NCBI GenBank assembly: GCA_029204225.1
Contig: CM055101.1
Span: forward strand, 58,451,579-58,515,578
DNA from: Diphasiastrum complanatum
Lineage: Eukaryota; Streptophyta; Lycopodiopsida; Lycopodiales; Lycopodiaceae
DNA length: 64,000 nucleotides
Direction: 5' to 3'
Part shown: one piece after another, positions 1 to 11,131 of the stretch
Position numbering within the stretch: the first letter of the stretch is position 1
How the letters are laid out: every line of letters begins with the position of its first letter
Program-made: the position numbers and the translations under genes
Notes under the pieces: generated by a model
The model's input: only the letters and a program-made list of their open reading frames with translations
Database searches by the model: none
Told to the model about the DNA's origin: nothing

Positions 1-149
1 ATTGTATTTTTTGTACTGAACGAAATGGAACTAAATGTGTTAGGGATACAACAAACATGTACAAAACTGCATGTATTAATAAACATGTGAATATTGATCA
101 TCATAGCTTACATGTAAATCGCACCCCCTTGCATATTCCCGCTCTCCCT

Positions 150-1885
150 CTGTTACTTCCTGGTTGTTTGTCGAGGCTTCTCTAAGTGCATCACGCAGCC
201 AATCAAGCGTCATATCCTTGGGTAGAAGGGCGAGGTCAGGTGGGTATGGTTGTCTTCTATGCCCTCTCCTAAAAGTGGCTCAAGCGGTTTGTTTGCGAGC
301 CTTGGCCTCTTCATATAACGAAATCCACTTTTGCTTGTCCTCGCTATTAAGAATGCAAAACTTATTTACCTTCTCCCTGAAGGACTCACTCATTCTCATG
401 ATCGCTCCTTTTCCTTGAGGAACCTCCCCAACAACATGTTCATCATCTTTCTTATCCCAAAGACGAGGAATAGAGGGATCGTTATGAGCAAGGAACTCTG
501 TGATGTAAACCATGGATCTTGCAATAGCCATCCTTCCACCATGCTACCCTCAGGCCTTGCTCTTTGTCTTACAAATCGAGATACATATATGCACAATGAG
601 ATCATCATGAAATCACAAGACATGCTATCAAATATAATCGACAATTTTGAGGTGGAAGAAAAGTCAAAAAACATGCCACGCCAACCTGTAAAAATTTATG
701 CCAATCATGAGACTTTAGTCACTTAACTTGTTGTCCCTTGTGAAGGCACCCTTTAGGCATCGCATGTGTCATGTCGGAGTTCGAAAAGAGGCTATTGCCC
801 TCTTTACAATCGTCTCTTCTCTCCTTGAGAAGATCCATGGGGCCTTTAGTAGGACAATCGAAGTCCCCACCCTTTGTGGCCATAAATTGGCCATCTTTCT
901 CACTTCTTTTAAGTCATCTCGTGCACGTTTTTTATCTTTCAACCCGGTCAAGTGCTCCCAAATCGTGCTCCCGACATTCTTGAATATGTGCATCGGGTCC
1001 AAAAGATGGTTTAAGAACAATTTTCCCCAATATGAGAGTTCATGAAATATTGATACCTCTTCATGCCAAGAGGGATCGCCCAAAAATCTTTATGGGATCT
1101 CCAAATTTGAAACCAATCACTTGCCTACAATATTAACAAACAAAAACACACACATTTAATGCGGATTATATATCGTTAAAAGAAATATAAAGAGAGTAAT
1201 CATAAAATAAATAAATGATATGTTCCATTAATTGGCCCAAATATGTATTGTACCTTCAAGGAATGAGGACGTTGACTAACAAGCCCATCACGCATAGGGT
1301 GAAAGGTATTAAGTGTGGCCCTCACAAACCATCTTTCGCAGCTGTTGTGGATGATGTGCTTGAAAATACTCGCCACAAAATGGGGCACACATTGTAACCA
1401 CTAGTTTGGAGCCCTACATTGAGACAAAACAACCTAGTTAATCGTGGGTCAAATGTTCGAATTGAAAGTAAATTTGTGGATGATAGCATAAATCGAACCA
1501 ATAGCAAGGACATTTCACCTGAACATTCCCCATATCTAGGAAAGTCATGCATCGTCCACATCAAGATGCCCTTTACCACAAAATCTCTTTGTCTCAGTGG
1601 TCTTGATATATCGCTCAAATTTGAACTCCTAAGCTTACCCAAACAACTCTGTGGCGCTCGCATCCGACCACCCGTACTTAGTTTGCAAGTTCAAAAGTAA
1701 CAAACAAGCTCGCATCTTTGACATTTGTGCACCCTCGTACAAAGGAGTGGATGCCAAGCCATGCATCATCTCTTCTTCCCTTGTCAATGTGGCCTCGGGT
1801 GGGTTTGTGAAAAATGCATCCATCATGTCATCCATGTCCCCCTCATGATCATGCGATGTGAATGGCACTACAATTAACAAAAGCT
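150..1885 (-). pseudogene. CACTA (En/Spm) Tnp2-type transposase, internally deleted copy
   Basis: Degraded coding sequence for a plant CACTA transposase. From the N-terminal side it shows STPLYEGAQMSKMRACLLLL near 1770, then DISRPLRQRDFVVKGILMW near 1590, FHELSYWGKLFLNHLLDPMH near 1040, and a C-terminal part with FVRQRARPEGSMVEGW near 550 and VPQGKGAIMRMSESFREK near 410. These are segments of the Tnp2 transposase domain followed by a DUF4218-like domain. Compared with the plus-strand copy at 4815-8255, the middle of Tnp2 is missing (the text jumps from the ATELF region straight to DISRPLRQ), and about 500 bp is missing before FVRQRARPEG. The pieces lie in several frames, so this is a non-functional derivative. 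The family assignment is by recognition of motif order. Confidence 0.8.
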
Positions 1886-2539
1886 AGAGTTTTTCTTAGT
1901 ATTTACAATAGAAAAAATCACGTCTTCACACATGGTTAGAACATCTTCATTGATGAGATGGTCTCCTACAGTTATGTATGGATTTCCTTGATTTGAGTTT
2001 GAGTCCTATTTGAATCTCTAGTTCTTAGTCACAATAACCATCACCTAAGGCACCCCTTGCCATTGTTAAAAAAAGAAAGCCTTTAGGCCCCATGCAAAAA
2101 TATATACAAGTTTGAATTATCTAGCCACAATGCCTAATTAGGGGTTTTCAAGAATATGAGTAGGATGTATACATCAGAAATATTCAAAGCCTTTATGACA
2201 TGATCAAAAATAGTTTAAGATCAATACATCCTACACTTGGAAAAAAAATTTAAGGTTTATCAAAATTCTCTATGATGTAGTAAAGAATATGTTTGGCATT
2301 TCACTCTTCATTTTGAAGGAGTACTAAACTATCAAAGACTAGCAATGCTTTGGAATTTATGGTGTTGCATATAAATTTGGTGAATTCCTTGAAGTTGTAG
2401 TTGCATTTGATGCTTTTAAAAGGAATCAACATAAGAAAATAGGAGCTAATCTAAATGAGCACCATTTTTTTATTTGCACTATGTAAAATACATTGCGATG
2501 CAATAATAAGTTACTAATTTGTTGTCAAAACTCGACAAA
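1886..2539. other. AT-rich spacer, no gene seen
   Basis: No open frame with recognisable similarity. It lies between the N-terminal end of the minus-strand CACTA transposase and a block of CACTA-like subterminal repeats, so it is probably the 5' untranslated part of that element. Confidence 0.4.
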
Positions 2540-2815
2540 TTATGTCATTATGTGACTCCTTGTTGGAACCACCACTTTGGGGCACAATAAATAGTGAAGC
2601 TTTAATGTCACAAACATATTTGTCACCATAAATGTCACATAGCAATGCTATATTATTTTGCAAATTCTAGTAGTGACTTTCATGTCACAACAAGCCTCAA
2701 GTTGCAAATAGATAGTGTTGTTGTACAATGTTTGTAGTGACAAAAAGTGTCGCTATATTTAGTGTCGTGAATTCATCACAAGCCATATGTCACTAAGTGA
2801 TAGTACAAAAAAAAT
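2540..2815. repeat. CACTA-like subterminal repeat block with TIR-like sequence
   Basis: Dense short TGTCAC / GTGACA / AGTGTCG motifs occur in both orientations. At 2665-2675 stands TTCTAGTAGTG, the reverse complement of CACTACTAGAA, the usual start of a plant CACTA terminal inverted repeat. It lies upstream of the minus-strand transposase start, where the 5' terminus of that element is expected. No matching second terminus or 3-bp target duplication was identified, and the same motifs continue past 2675, so the exact end is not settled. Confidence 0.5.
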
Positions 2816-4423
2816 TTATAAAACTATCTCAAAATGTATTTATTATTTCTTAGATAGTATAGATAGGAGAACCAGTTTTTAATATTGTGTATTAAAGTAC
2901 TCATCATGAAACAAATATGATGTTAATATTTGTACAAAGAATAAGGTTGTACGGAGTATGCATGTTTGCAATGCATGGATGTGCTTCAATGTAATAATAT
3001 AAAAGTATAAGTTTTGTTGAACTTGATGTAATCCTATAATTGCAATTGTTTTGGTAGTCATGCATAGAAAAATCATTTTTCATTTTTAAATGCTATTTCA
3101 TTCATATCATTATCAGGGTCTTGCAATTTGTCCTCATCTAGATCTAGACTCAACCTACATTCTCATCTGAAATAAAAAAAAAGAAAAGAAATTGTGGCAG
3201 ATCCATCTTCATCATCTAGTGTCATTTCATTCTCGTGTAACCTATCTAAGTATTTCATTCTCTCGCATGATTCTCTTAAATGTTCAAATCTTATCATACA
3301 ACAATTGGTATTGGTGATGTTGGTTTTGTTCTCAATTATATGATTCATTATTTGTATCCTTTGTCCCATTTGAAATGTTCACTTTTCTCTTTCAAGTTGA
3401 TCGTGCTCCCTTCAACCTCACCATCATCAATTGTTATTGAGTCATGTGAAGAAAGATCTTCATATATGTAACAAAGAGCCACCTTGAATCAATTCGATCA
3501 AGATGAAAGATTATATTTGTGCAACAACAATACATTGATAACAATTACAAAAATACATGAAATAAAAAAGATATACTTGCATGTGGTAAATACTATCTGC
3601 TCACAATGGCTTGGAAGGGGTAGTGTTGTTTCCAAAAATAAAAAAATAAATTTAGTCAAATCAATAGCTAATAATATGTTTGAACACAATCTTACAGTTC
3701 CATGTAGTCTTAAAAAAAAAAAAATCACTAGTACCATTTCACATCAAATAAAGAGGTTTTGAAATAAATGTAATTGACTTCCATTATTTCTTATATGGTT
3801 CCCACATCTCTTTTGGTGATAAACAAATGTAAGAGTTCATGAGTATACAAACATGCAAGTTCAGTGGCATTGATGTAAACATATGAGATACTAGATACTA
3901 TAGAGCCAAAACACTGGGTAGATCTATCTAATTCCTCCTCATCATTTCCGTCATATGGAGCTTGTTGTTCCTGCATGCGCAAGACACATGAATTAGTCTT
4001 CCGAAAAATTGTATGGGAGTGGGAGAGAATATCAAGTTTAAAGAACATAAAATGGATTTGATGTCGTACCTGAGGAACAGCATCCCAGTTTATATGCATG
4101 TCCCCTGCCTCTCCAATAACTCGAGTACTGCCTGCGTACTGTGTGAATATGCCAACATATACTCGTCATGTGTGGGAGAACCCCCCACGGTGGACTGCTG
4201 CACAAACATTCCAAATTTTGATCATATAAAGAGAGCATTTTATTCCAACGTGTCTTATGAAAAAAACCCCAAGAGCAAAAAAAAAAAAACAATCAATAGT
4301 CAAATTACACAAATGGGTATAGCTTGAACCCCTTAACCACCACCCCCCCCTCGTGCAACCTCTCATTTGGACATAGAAGTTGAACAATATGCAAATCTCA
4401 GTTTTCATTGGTTTGGAATAACT
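2816..4423. other. AT-rich region, nothing recognised
   Basis: Only short open frames without recognisable domains and several A-runs (for example near 3710 and 4280). It may include decayed transposon sequence between the two CACTA copies. I see no RNA gene or regulatory element I can defend. Confidence 0.3.
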
Positions 4424-4530
4424 GAAGAGCAAGGCTAGCCATGTAATGATGCATGTAGGCATGGATCGCATATCTAGGCGTCATCCGATCCATGCCTATG
4501 TGCATCAGTACATGGCTAGCCTCGCTCTTC
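4424..4530. repeat. Long near-perfect inverted repeat (hairpin)
   Basis: The 45-nt arm 4424-4468 pairs with 4486-4530 at 41 of 45 positions by eye, around a 17-nt loop (4469-4485). The arms share GGCTAGCCATGTA and GGCATGGATCG. The shape fits a transcribed foldback (MIRNA- or siRNA-type precursor) or a tiny foldback transposon. It lies about 285 bp upstream of the plus-strand transposase start codon. A short direct repeat (TTGCAGTTGG) follows at about 4536 and 4582. Confidence 0.7.
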
Positions 4531-4814
4531 ACAAGATTGCAGTTGGTCTTGTCACAAAACAATGAGCATGGATCCACAAAATTGCAGTTGGCCTTGTCTC
4601 AAATATAGGTCAGTAGGGATTTAATTAGAATGATCTTGAAATTTGGTTTAATTTATCTTGTATTGCTAATTTTGAGAGACTAGTTGCACTAGACTCAAAT
4701 TTAGTTATATACATGTCTTGTATTCGTCTCAATGCATTCAACTAGTTTGTTTTATGTATTGCTGATCATTTCTAATTTTGTATTCCATCCATTGTCATCT
4801 GCCAAGGTGCACCG

Positions 4815-7800
4815 ATGCAAATGGTGAGTTCATGTTCCTCATCTTCAGACGATGAGGCAGGACCATCAAATATTGGATCAGAGGCCTGGTTAAACCAGAG
4901 TTGTTTGGGTAAGTTTGTTGGCTTCATCTGTGTTATAGACAAATTGCTCTAATCTCATTTTATTTTTAATTCATGCGTTGCAAGAAACTATATATAACTA
5001 ATTACATAAATATATATCTTGTCGTAGTTTGCTCAAAAAAATGTTGCCCCCAAATAACACCATGGTGGCGTCTCGACAAGAAGCCAAGAAAATGCTATCT
5101 GTGGATGGCATGGATTACAAGAGTATTCATGCATGTCCCAATGATTGCATCTTATATCGAGATGAGTTTGAGGAGGCAAGCACGTGTCCACACTGTGGGG
5201 AACACCGCTACAGGCAAGATTTACAAGGAGCAACCATACCCGCTAAGGTGGTAAGACATTTTCCCATCATACCCAGGATGTGAAAGATTCAACTAGTTTC
5301 ATCACATTTTGCTATATTTCCATATTTGGCATATTGAGGCCAAAACTTGTTTTAGACTTAGAGGTTGACTTTTCAAAGTTCATTAGTCTAAATTTCATTT
5401 GAATAAACACTTTTTGAAAGTGTGGGAAAGTTAGAATGCGAGTTTGAGTAGATTCAATTTGAATAGTTGGGTACATTGAATCTAGACCCAAAATTAGTAG
5501 GGTTAGCATTCTGGTGGGAAAGCCAAGTGGCCAGATAGGGTTTGGACCTGTTATAAAATGATGTAACTCATGGAGAGAGCAATCTTCTCTCTTCTCTATC
5601 TCATTTCATGCTTATACATGGTTCTTTTGGGTTCTACTATCCATTGGTGCACTATCTTGGTGATTGCTTGCAATTCTATTTGTAGAATGATCTATATTTG
5701 CTATTTTTGGATCCACACGCGTGAAATACAGTAGCTTGCTGGTTTTGTATGGAAAGCAAAATTACATAATCATTTCATTCAAGTTTGATCAACTTCTATT
5801 GGTGTTTGCATCTCAATTTGTGTGTAGATGCTGATTTTTCTACATTGGTGAGATTGGTAGTGTATTTCTCTTTCTAACCAAAAGTAGATTGAATCTTTAA
5901 GGATCTGAAATCTTTCACACAGGATACATCACATGTTTAAGTGTAATTCCAACGCTGGTCTAATGACATGGCATTCGAGCAATCATTCATTGGATGATAC
6001 TATGAGGATCCTCGCCGATTCTCCAGCATGGAAGCATGTGGATGCTACCTGGCATGAGTTTAGGGATGAGCCTTGCCATTTGCATTTGGGGTTGGTGATG
6101 GATTGTGTGAATCCGTTCGGTTTGCATTTCACATCATGGTCCACTTGGCTGGTTGTCCTTGTAAACTACAACATCCCCCCTTGGCTAAGTATAAAGAAGG
6201 GGCAACTAATGCTCGCCCTTCTTATCCCGAGAAAATACAAGACAAAAAATATGGACGTGTATATAGCTCCCTTAATAGATGAGCTAAAGATCCTATGGCA
6301 AGGAGTTCAAGTGACCGATATATCAAGACCACTAAGACAAAGAAATTTTGTGGTAAAGGGGATCTTGATGTGGACGATGCACGACTTTCTTGGATATGGG
6401 GAATGTTCAGGTGAGATATCCTTGCTATTGGTTCGATTCATGCTATTATATTAAATTTTATATGCATCCACGAATATTCTTCCAATTCGAACATTGGACC
6501 CACAATCAAGTTGGTTGTTTTGTCTCAATGGAGGACTCCAAACTAGTGCCAGCTACAATGCATACCCCGTTTTAATTGGTCAACGTCCTTATTCCATGAA
6601 GGTACAATATATATTTGGGCCAATTAATGGTACATGTCATTTATTTATTTTATGATTACTCTCTTTATATTTCTTCTAACGATATATAATCTGCATTAAA
6701 TGTGTGTGATTGTTTGTTAATATTGTAGGCAAGTGATTGGCTTCATATTTGGAGATCCAATCAAGATCTAGGGTGACTCCCACCCAACATGAAGAGGTTA
6801 TCAATATTTCATGAACTCCCATATTTGGGGAAATTGTTGATGAACCATCTTTTGGACCTGATGCACATATTTAAGAATGCTGGGAGCATGATTTGGGAGC
6901 ACTTGGCCAGGTCGAAAGATAAAAAAGACGCACGAGATGACTTAAAAGAAGTGGAAAAGATGGTCAATTTATGGCCACAAACGGTGGGGACTTTGATTGT
7001 CCTACCAAAGGCCCCATGGATCTTCTCGAGGAGAGAAGAGACGATTGTAAAGAGGGCAATAGCCTCATTTTGAGCTCCGATAGGACAGATGTGATGCCTA
7101 AAGGGTGCCTTCACAAGGGATAACAAGCCAAGTGGACGAAAGTCTCATGACTAGCATAAATTTTATAGGTTGGCATGGCATGTTTTTTGACTTTGCTTTC
7201 ACCTCAACATTGTCGATTACATTTTATAGCATGTCTTGTGATTTCATGATGGTCTCATTGCGCATATATGTATCTTAATGACCAAATTGTGTTTGTGCAT
7301 GCAGTTTGTGCTTCCCTTGGTGTTGAGAGGGACCTTGACAGAGAAATTAAGGAGTGCAATCTACAAAATCAGTGGTTTGGTGAGGTACGGTGAATGCGCA
7401 TGTGATTTACATCATTTTTTCTTGGGGTGATTCAAGATGATGATCTTACTAACATGTATGTCATTGTTGTTTCTCTTTCTTATGAAGAGGCGGCAAGACA
7501 AAGCTCCATTGAGGCAGCGTGTTTGATCGAGAAGCACTTTTCCACATCCATTCTCACCATTCAAATGCATCTCATTGTGCATTTGGTAGATGAGGTGGCC
7601 ATTGCAAGTACATCATATACTTGTGTCAATTGCCTATTCTTAGTCCATCCTAAACTATTGCTATTGTGGTAATTCCCATGTTCTCTCACTAACATTGATC
7701 CACTTTTTTAATTTAGGCACTGTCCATAGCCGTTGGATGTTTTTCTTTGAACGATTCATGAAAACATTGAAAGGCTTCGTAAGACAAAGAGCAAGGCTTG

Positions 7801-8255
7801 AGGGTAGCATGGCGAAAGGATGGCTAGTGCAAGAGTCCATGGTTTACATCACGGAGTTCCTTGCTCATAGCGATCCTTCTATTCCTCATCTTTGGGATAA
7901 GAAGGATTATGAGCATTGTCAGGGAGGTTCCTCAAGAAAAAGGAGCGATCATGAGAATGCGTAAGTCCTTCAGGGAGAAGGTAAATAAGTTTTGCATTCT
8001 TAATAGCGAGAAATGCAAAAGTGGATTTCGCTATACGAAGAGACCAATGCTAGTAGACAAACCGCTCAAGCCACTTTTAGGAGAGGGCATAGAAGACAAC
8101 CATATCCACCTGAACTCACCCTTCTACCCAAGGACATGACGCTTGATTGGTTGCGTGAGGCCCTTAGAGAAGCCTCGACAAACAACCAGGAAGTAACACA
8201 CACACACACACACAGAGAGCGGGAATATGCAAGGGGGTGTGTGTGTAAGCTATGA
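4815..8255 (+). pseudogene. CACTA (En/Spm) Tnp2-type transposase, longer copy
   Basis: Plant CACTA transposase gene, presumed to cut and paste the element in the nucleus. A plausible first exon starts at ATG 4815 and ends at a GTAAGT donor near 4911. The next block has the zinc-finger-like HACPNDCILYRDEF...CPHCG segment (5130-5210) and AKVVRHFPIIPR, is broken by a solo LTR at 5279-5919, and resumes with HHMFKCNSNAGLMTWHSS through IPPWLSIKKGQLMLALLIP and FVVKGILMWTMHDF to a donor-like GTGAGA near 6412. Later pieces are FHELPYLGKLLMNHLLDLMH (6805-6870), VHSRWMFFFERFMKTLKGFV (7710-7790) and VPQEKGAIMRMRKSFREKVN (7930-7990), a DUF4218-like C-terminus. Frames shift several times downstream of 6412, so it is probably inactive, although 5933-6454 is still open. 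The C-terminal tail contains a (CA)n expansion near 8195. Confidence 0.85.
5279..5919. mobile_element. Solo LTR inserted in the CACTA transposase exon
   Basis: A 641-bp insert starts TGTGAAAGATT and ends AATCTTTCACA, an 11-bp perfect terminal inverted repeat with the canonical TG...CA ends. It is flanked on both sides by the 5-bp direct repeat CAGGA (5274-5278 and 5920-5924). The transposase reading frame is the same on either side once the insert and one CAGGA are discounted, which marks the insertion as secondary. There is no internal region, so it is a solo LTR left by LTR-LTR recombination, of copia or Ty3 origin. The strand of the parent element is not determined. Confidence 0.9.
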
Positions 8256-8371
8256 TGATCAACATTCACATGTTTATTAATATGTGCAAATTTTGTACAT
8301 GTTTGTTGTATCCCTAACACATTTAGTTCCATTTCGTTCAGTACCAAAAATACTATGCACTGTGGATGCAT

Positions 8372-9345
8372 GGACGACACTTCTTCCTTTCAACTATTTT
8401 GAAGAAGTTAACTTGTTTTAAGGGCACTGTCGGCTTTTTAAAGGATAGTGTCATATTTTATGGGCATTGGTGGCTTTTTCGCAAAATCCTGAAGAGAGAG
8501 AAAACCCGAGAGTCATCTATTTTCAATGAGGAACGTCCTAGGCACTTCCTAGAATTTGCGAAGTGAGAGAAAGCCACTTCACGTAAAATGCGAAGTGAGA
8601 GAATTTGCGACGTCCTTGTCTGCGGCAGCATTCCCTGATTTGTTGATCGTATATACTATGTACAATTGTCACAAAAGCCAAATACTTCCAAGTACAATGG
8701 CTTACCTAATTAGGGCTTCCAAGTACAATGGCTTACCTAATTAGGTGATAAAAATTTACTGTAATTAACACATGGATGAATTGTATAAATGGATCATCCA
8801 GACACACTCTACGTGATGCTCTGTCCATAAGACAAATGATTTGAGTCTCCCAGTTATCCCGCCATTCTGGTCGTAATTGTTATTTTATTGTGCTTCAGTG
8901 TAATATAGTAGCAACACGTTTTTCTATCTGTGTATAACGTAGATGAATGCTTGTTGTGATTGAATGCACTTTATCATTGTTTGATTGTGCTTCTTTACTC
9001 ACTCTGATTAGAACACGGACGCCTACGACTCCTTCGCTTCTGATCAGATGATGGCTGACTTTGACGCGTGAGGAACTCGCGATATCATACTGCTCTTTCC
9101 ATCTATTTCAAAACTAAACTTCATATTGAATCTGATTTCTAGTGATACCACACACACAAACCATTTCTAATCTCTTCGGTGGAATGTACTCTCGTTTTTG
9201 TGAGTATGAACTAATTTTCAAGATCATGTTGGGCAATCAGAACACCTAAAGCTATGATTATATTTAGCATAAGCTTTGTATTAGACTATTTTTGAATCTA
9301 GCAGCTGATTGTAATGGGAGAGCTGTTCCGCAATATTCATGCTAT
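8372..9345 (+). repeat. Dispersed repeat, copy 1 (inverted partner at 35215-36135)
   Basis: By eye this segment matches the reverse complement of 35215-36135 over almost its whole length, for example GTATAACGTAGATGAATGC near 8932 and TTGGGCAATCAGAACA near 9229. It begins just after the transposase copy ends and starts with CACTGTCGGCTTTTT-like motifs, which recur as multiple AAAAAGCCGACA motifs beside the partner. It could be the 3' terminal region of the CACTA family or a separate non-autonomous element. No coding capacity. Confidence 0.7.
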
Positions 9346-10062
9346 CTTCTCCGTTCGCGTTCTCCATACTCCCTTGCCCCATCAGATTTGTATCAAAGCG
9401 TAGCTCAAATAAACCGAGAGATTAATTTGCTCCATATGTATTACTGTTAACATGTCTCATATCCACACAAACATGTTTGGCCCAAATCAGATCATAGCAA
9501 CTAGTGTGTGGTTGTCCAAGAAAAATGAGGTACATACGGAAGATGATCCATTCCAAACGTATGGAACGAATATCTATGGAACGCATAAATATTCTACAAA
9601 TATCATAACTAGTTGACATAGAACAAGAATTAGAAACATACTAATGACTCGGCTTTCATTAAAAAAAAAACATCACATAATCATGTTTCTACGTGATGTA
9701 GGATTCTTCCAAGCTAATTGAATGATCCATTTACTCATCATTGATCAAAAGATCTAAGTTCAAATTTATGGCAACCCACCCCACTACCATAACATTCATG
9801 AGGGCAAGCCTAACAAATGAGTAGAACAAGGAACAATAACTAGCAACAAGTGTCCATGATACTACAACCATAAAATCATCAATATGGAGAGAGGACTGGT
9901 GTTTAAATAGACAAATATATATCATGCCCTCCTCGTGTCCGACAGATATTTTAGGTGAGTTTTGTCGCCTATGCTCAAACATAGATTTTCATCTTGTCCA
10001 TTCAAAAGAATGCCAAGTTAAACACAATGTCATGCCCTAATACATGTTGCAGATCTTAGCAT
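9346..10062. other. AT-rich spacer, nothing recognised
   Basis: No domain-bearing frame, RNA gene or repeat partner seen here. An A-run lies near 9661. Confidence 0.3.
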
Positions 10063-10082
10063 AGAGAGAGAGACAGAGAGAG

Positions 10083-10114
<32 letters not shown>
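10063..10114. repeat. (GA)n/(GT)n microsatellite at the left edge of the LTR nest
   Basis: An interrupted (GA)n tract runs straight into (TG)n, and the last TG is shared with the first LTR end TGTTGTAAAG at 10113. The right edge of the nest is also a (GA)n tract (25610-25669). Confidence 0.9.
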
Positions 10115-10116
<2 letters not shown>

Positions 10117-11131
10117 GTAAAGCTATCTTCATAAGCTTTACTTCCGGCGCCACTGGCGCCAGCATTCTCCCCGGCGCCAGCAGCGCCCCTACTGCTCCTG
10201 GCGCCACTCCCGGCGCCACTGTGACCAGAATCCAGCCGGCGCCAAGTTCCTATGGCTGAAAATCTTTGATCAGTTCTAGCGAAGTCCTGAGAGCTCAGAT
10301 CGATGTGCAATCACCTCACACGATCTAGGCATGATTAAAGGAAGCCTGTGGATCAATAAAATCTAGAGAGAGAAAATAAATTTCTAGAGAGAGAAAATCC
10401 TAGAAAGAGAAAAACGTGCTTTACCAGCCTGGGTAGAGTGCTTGGTATGAGGGGGGGGTGCCGAATCCCACCAATACTATAGGGCAGTGCGGGTTGCGAC
10501 TCAGGGCGAGCTCCAACCAAGTCTCAGCCTCCCTTGCTGGAATGTTGTCATGGCTCTCGCCTTGGCATGCTAGCGCCCCGGAGACTAGGGTCGGTCACAC
10601 ACTTGAAATGTAACCTTCTCAGATTTATCAATAAAGTGGGATTTTCCTCAAACTAACTCTGATTCCAGTTGTAAGGCCGCTTCAAAATTTTTAGTTAGCA
10701 CATAGCTGAGGGTCGTATCTTGGGACACCAACGGTATGTCGGGCGGCTTCCTTGGAGGGAAGTCACCCACATCAGGACCCCCGATCTGGCATGGCGCCAG
10801 GTTGGGTCTCAATGTTGGTTTTCGGAACTTCAAGTTGGTTAAGTCTAATCGTTGTTGGCGAGTTGGCTGCTTGTATGTCAAGTGGGTTTGTATTGTAAAG
10901 CTACCTTTACAAGCTTTACTTTCGGCGCCAGCTATGTCCCCGACTGTTGTAAAGCTACTTTTACAGATTTACTTCCGGCGCCATCGGCGCCAACTATGTT
11001 CCCGGCGTTAGCAGCGCCCCTGTTGCTCTCGGCAAAAATCGGCGCCGGCGCCGCTCCTGGCGCCACTGTGACCAGAATCCAGCCGGCTCCAAGTTCCTAT
11101 GGCTGAAAATCTTTGATCGGTTCTAGCGAAG
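10113..11131 (+). repeat. Rearranged 5' LTR fragments of the GGCGCC-rich LTR family
   Basis: Three LTR starts occur in a row: 10113 (TGTTGTAAAG), about 10896 (TATTGTAAAG) and 10954 (TGTTGTAAAG), before the fuller LTR at 11132. The first fragment runs through most of the LTR with internal deletions near 10672 and 10738 and stops in the GTATGTCAAGTGGGTTTG segment. The others keep only the first 60-180 bp. They look like products of nested insertion or template switching during reverse transcription. Confidence 0.75.

Noticed and set aside
8190-8255. His/Thr-rich tail (THTHTHRE) as a functional motif of the transposase
   Set aside because: It is the translation of a (CA)n microsatellite expansion absent from the minus-strand copy.
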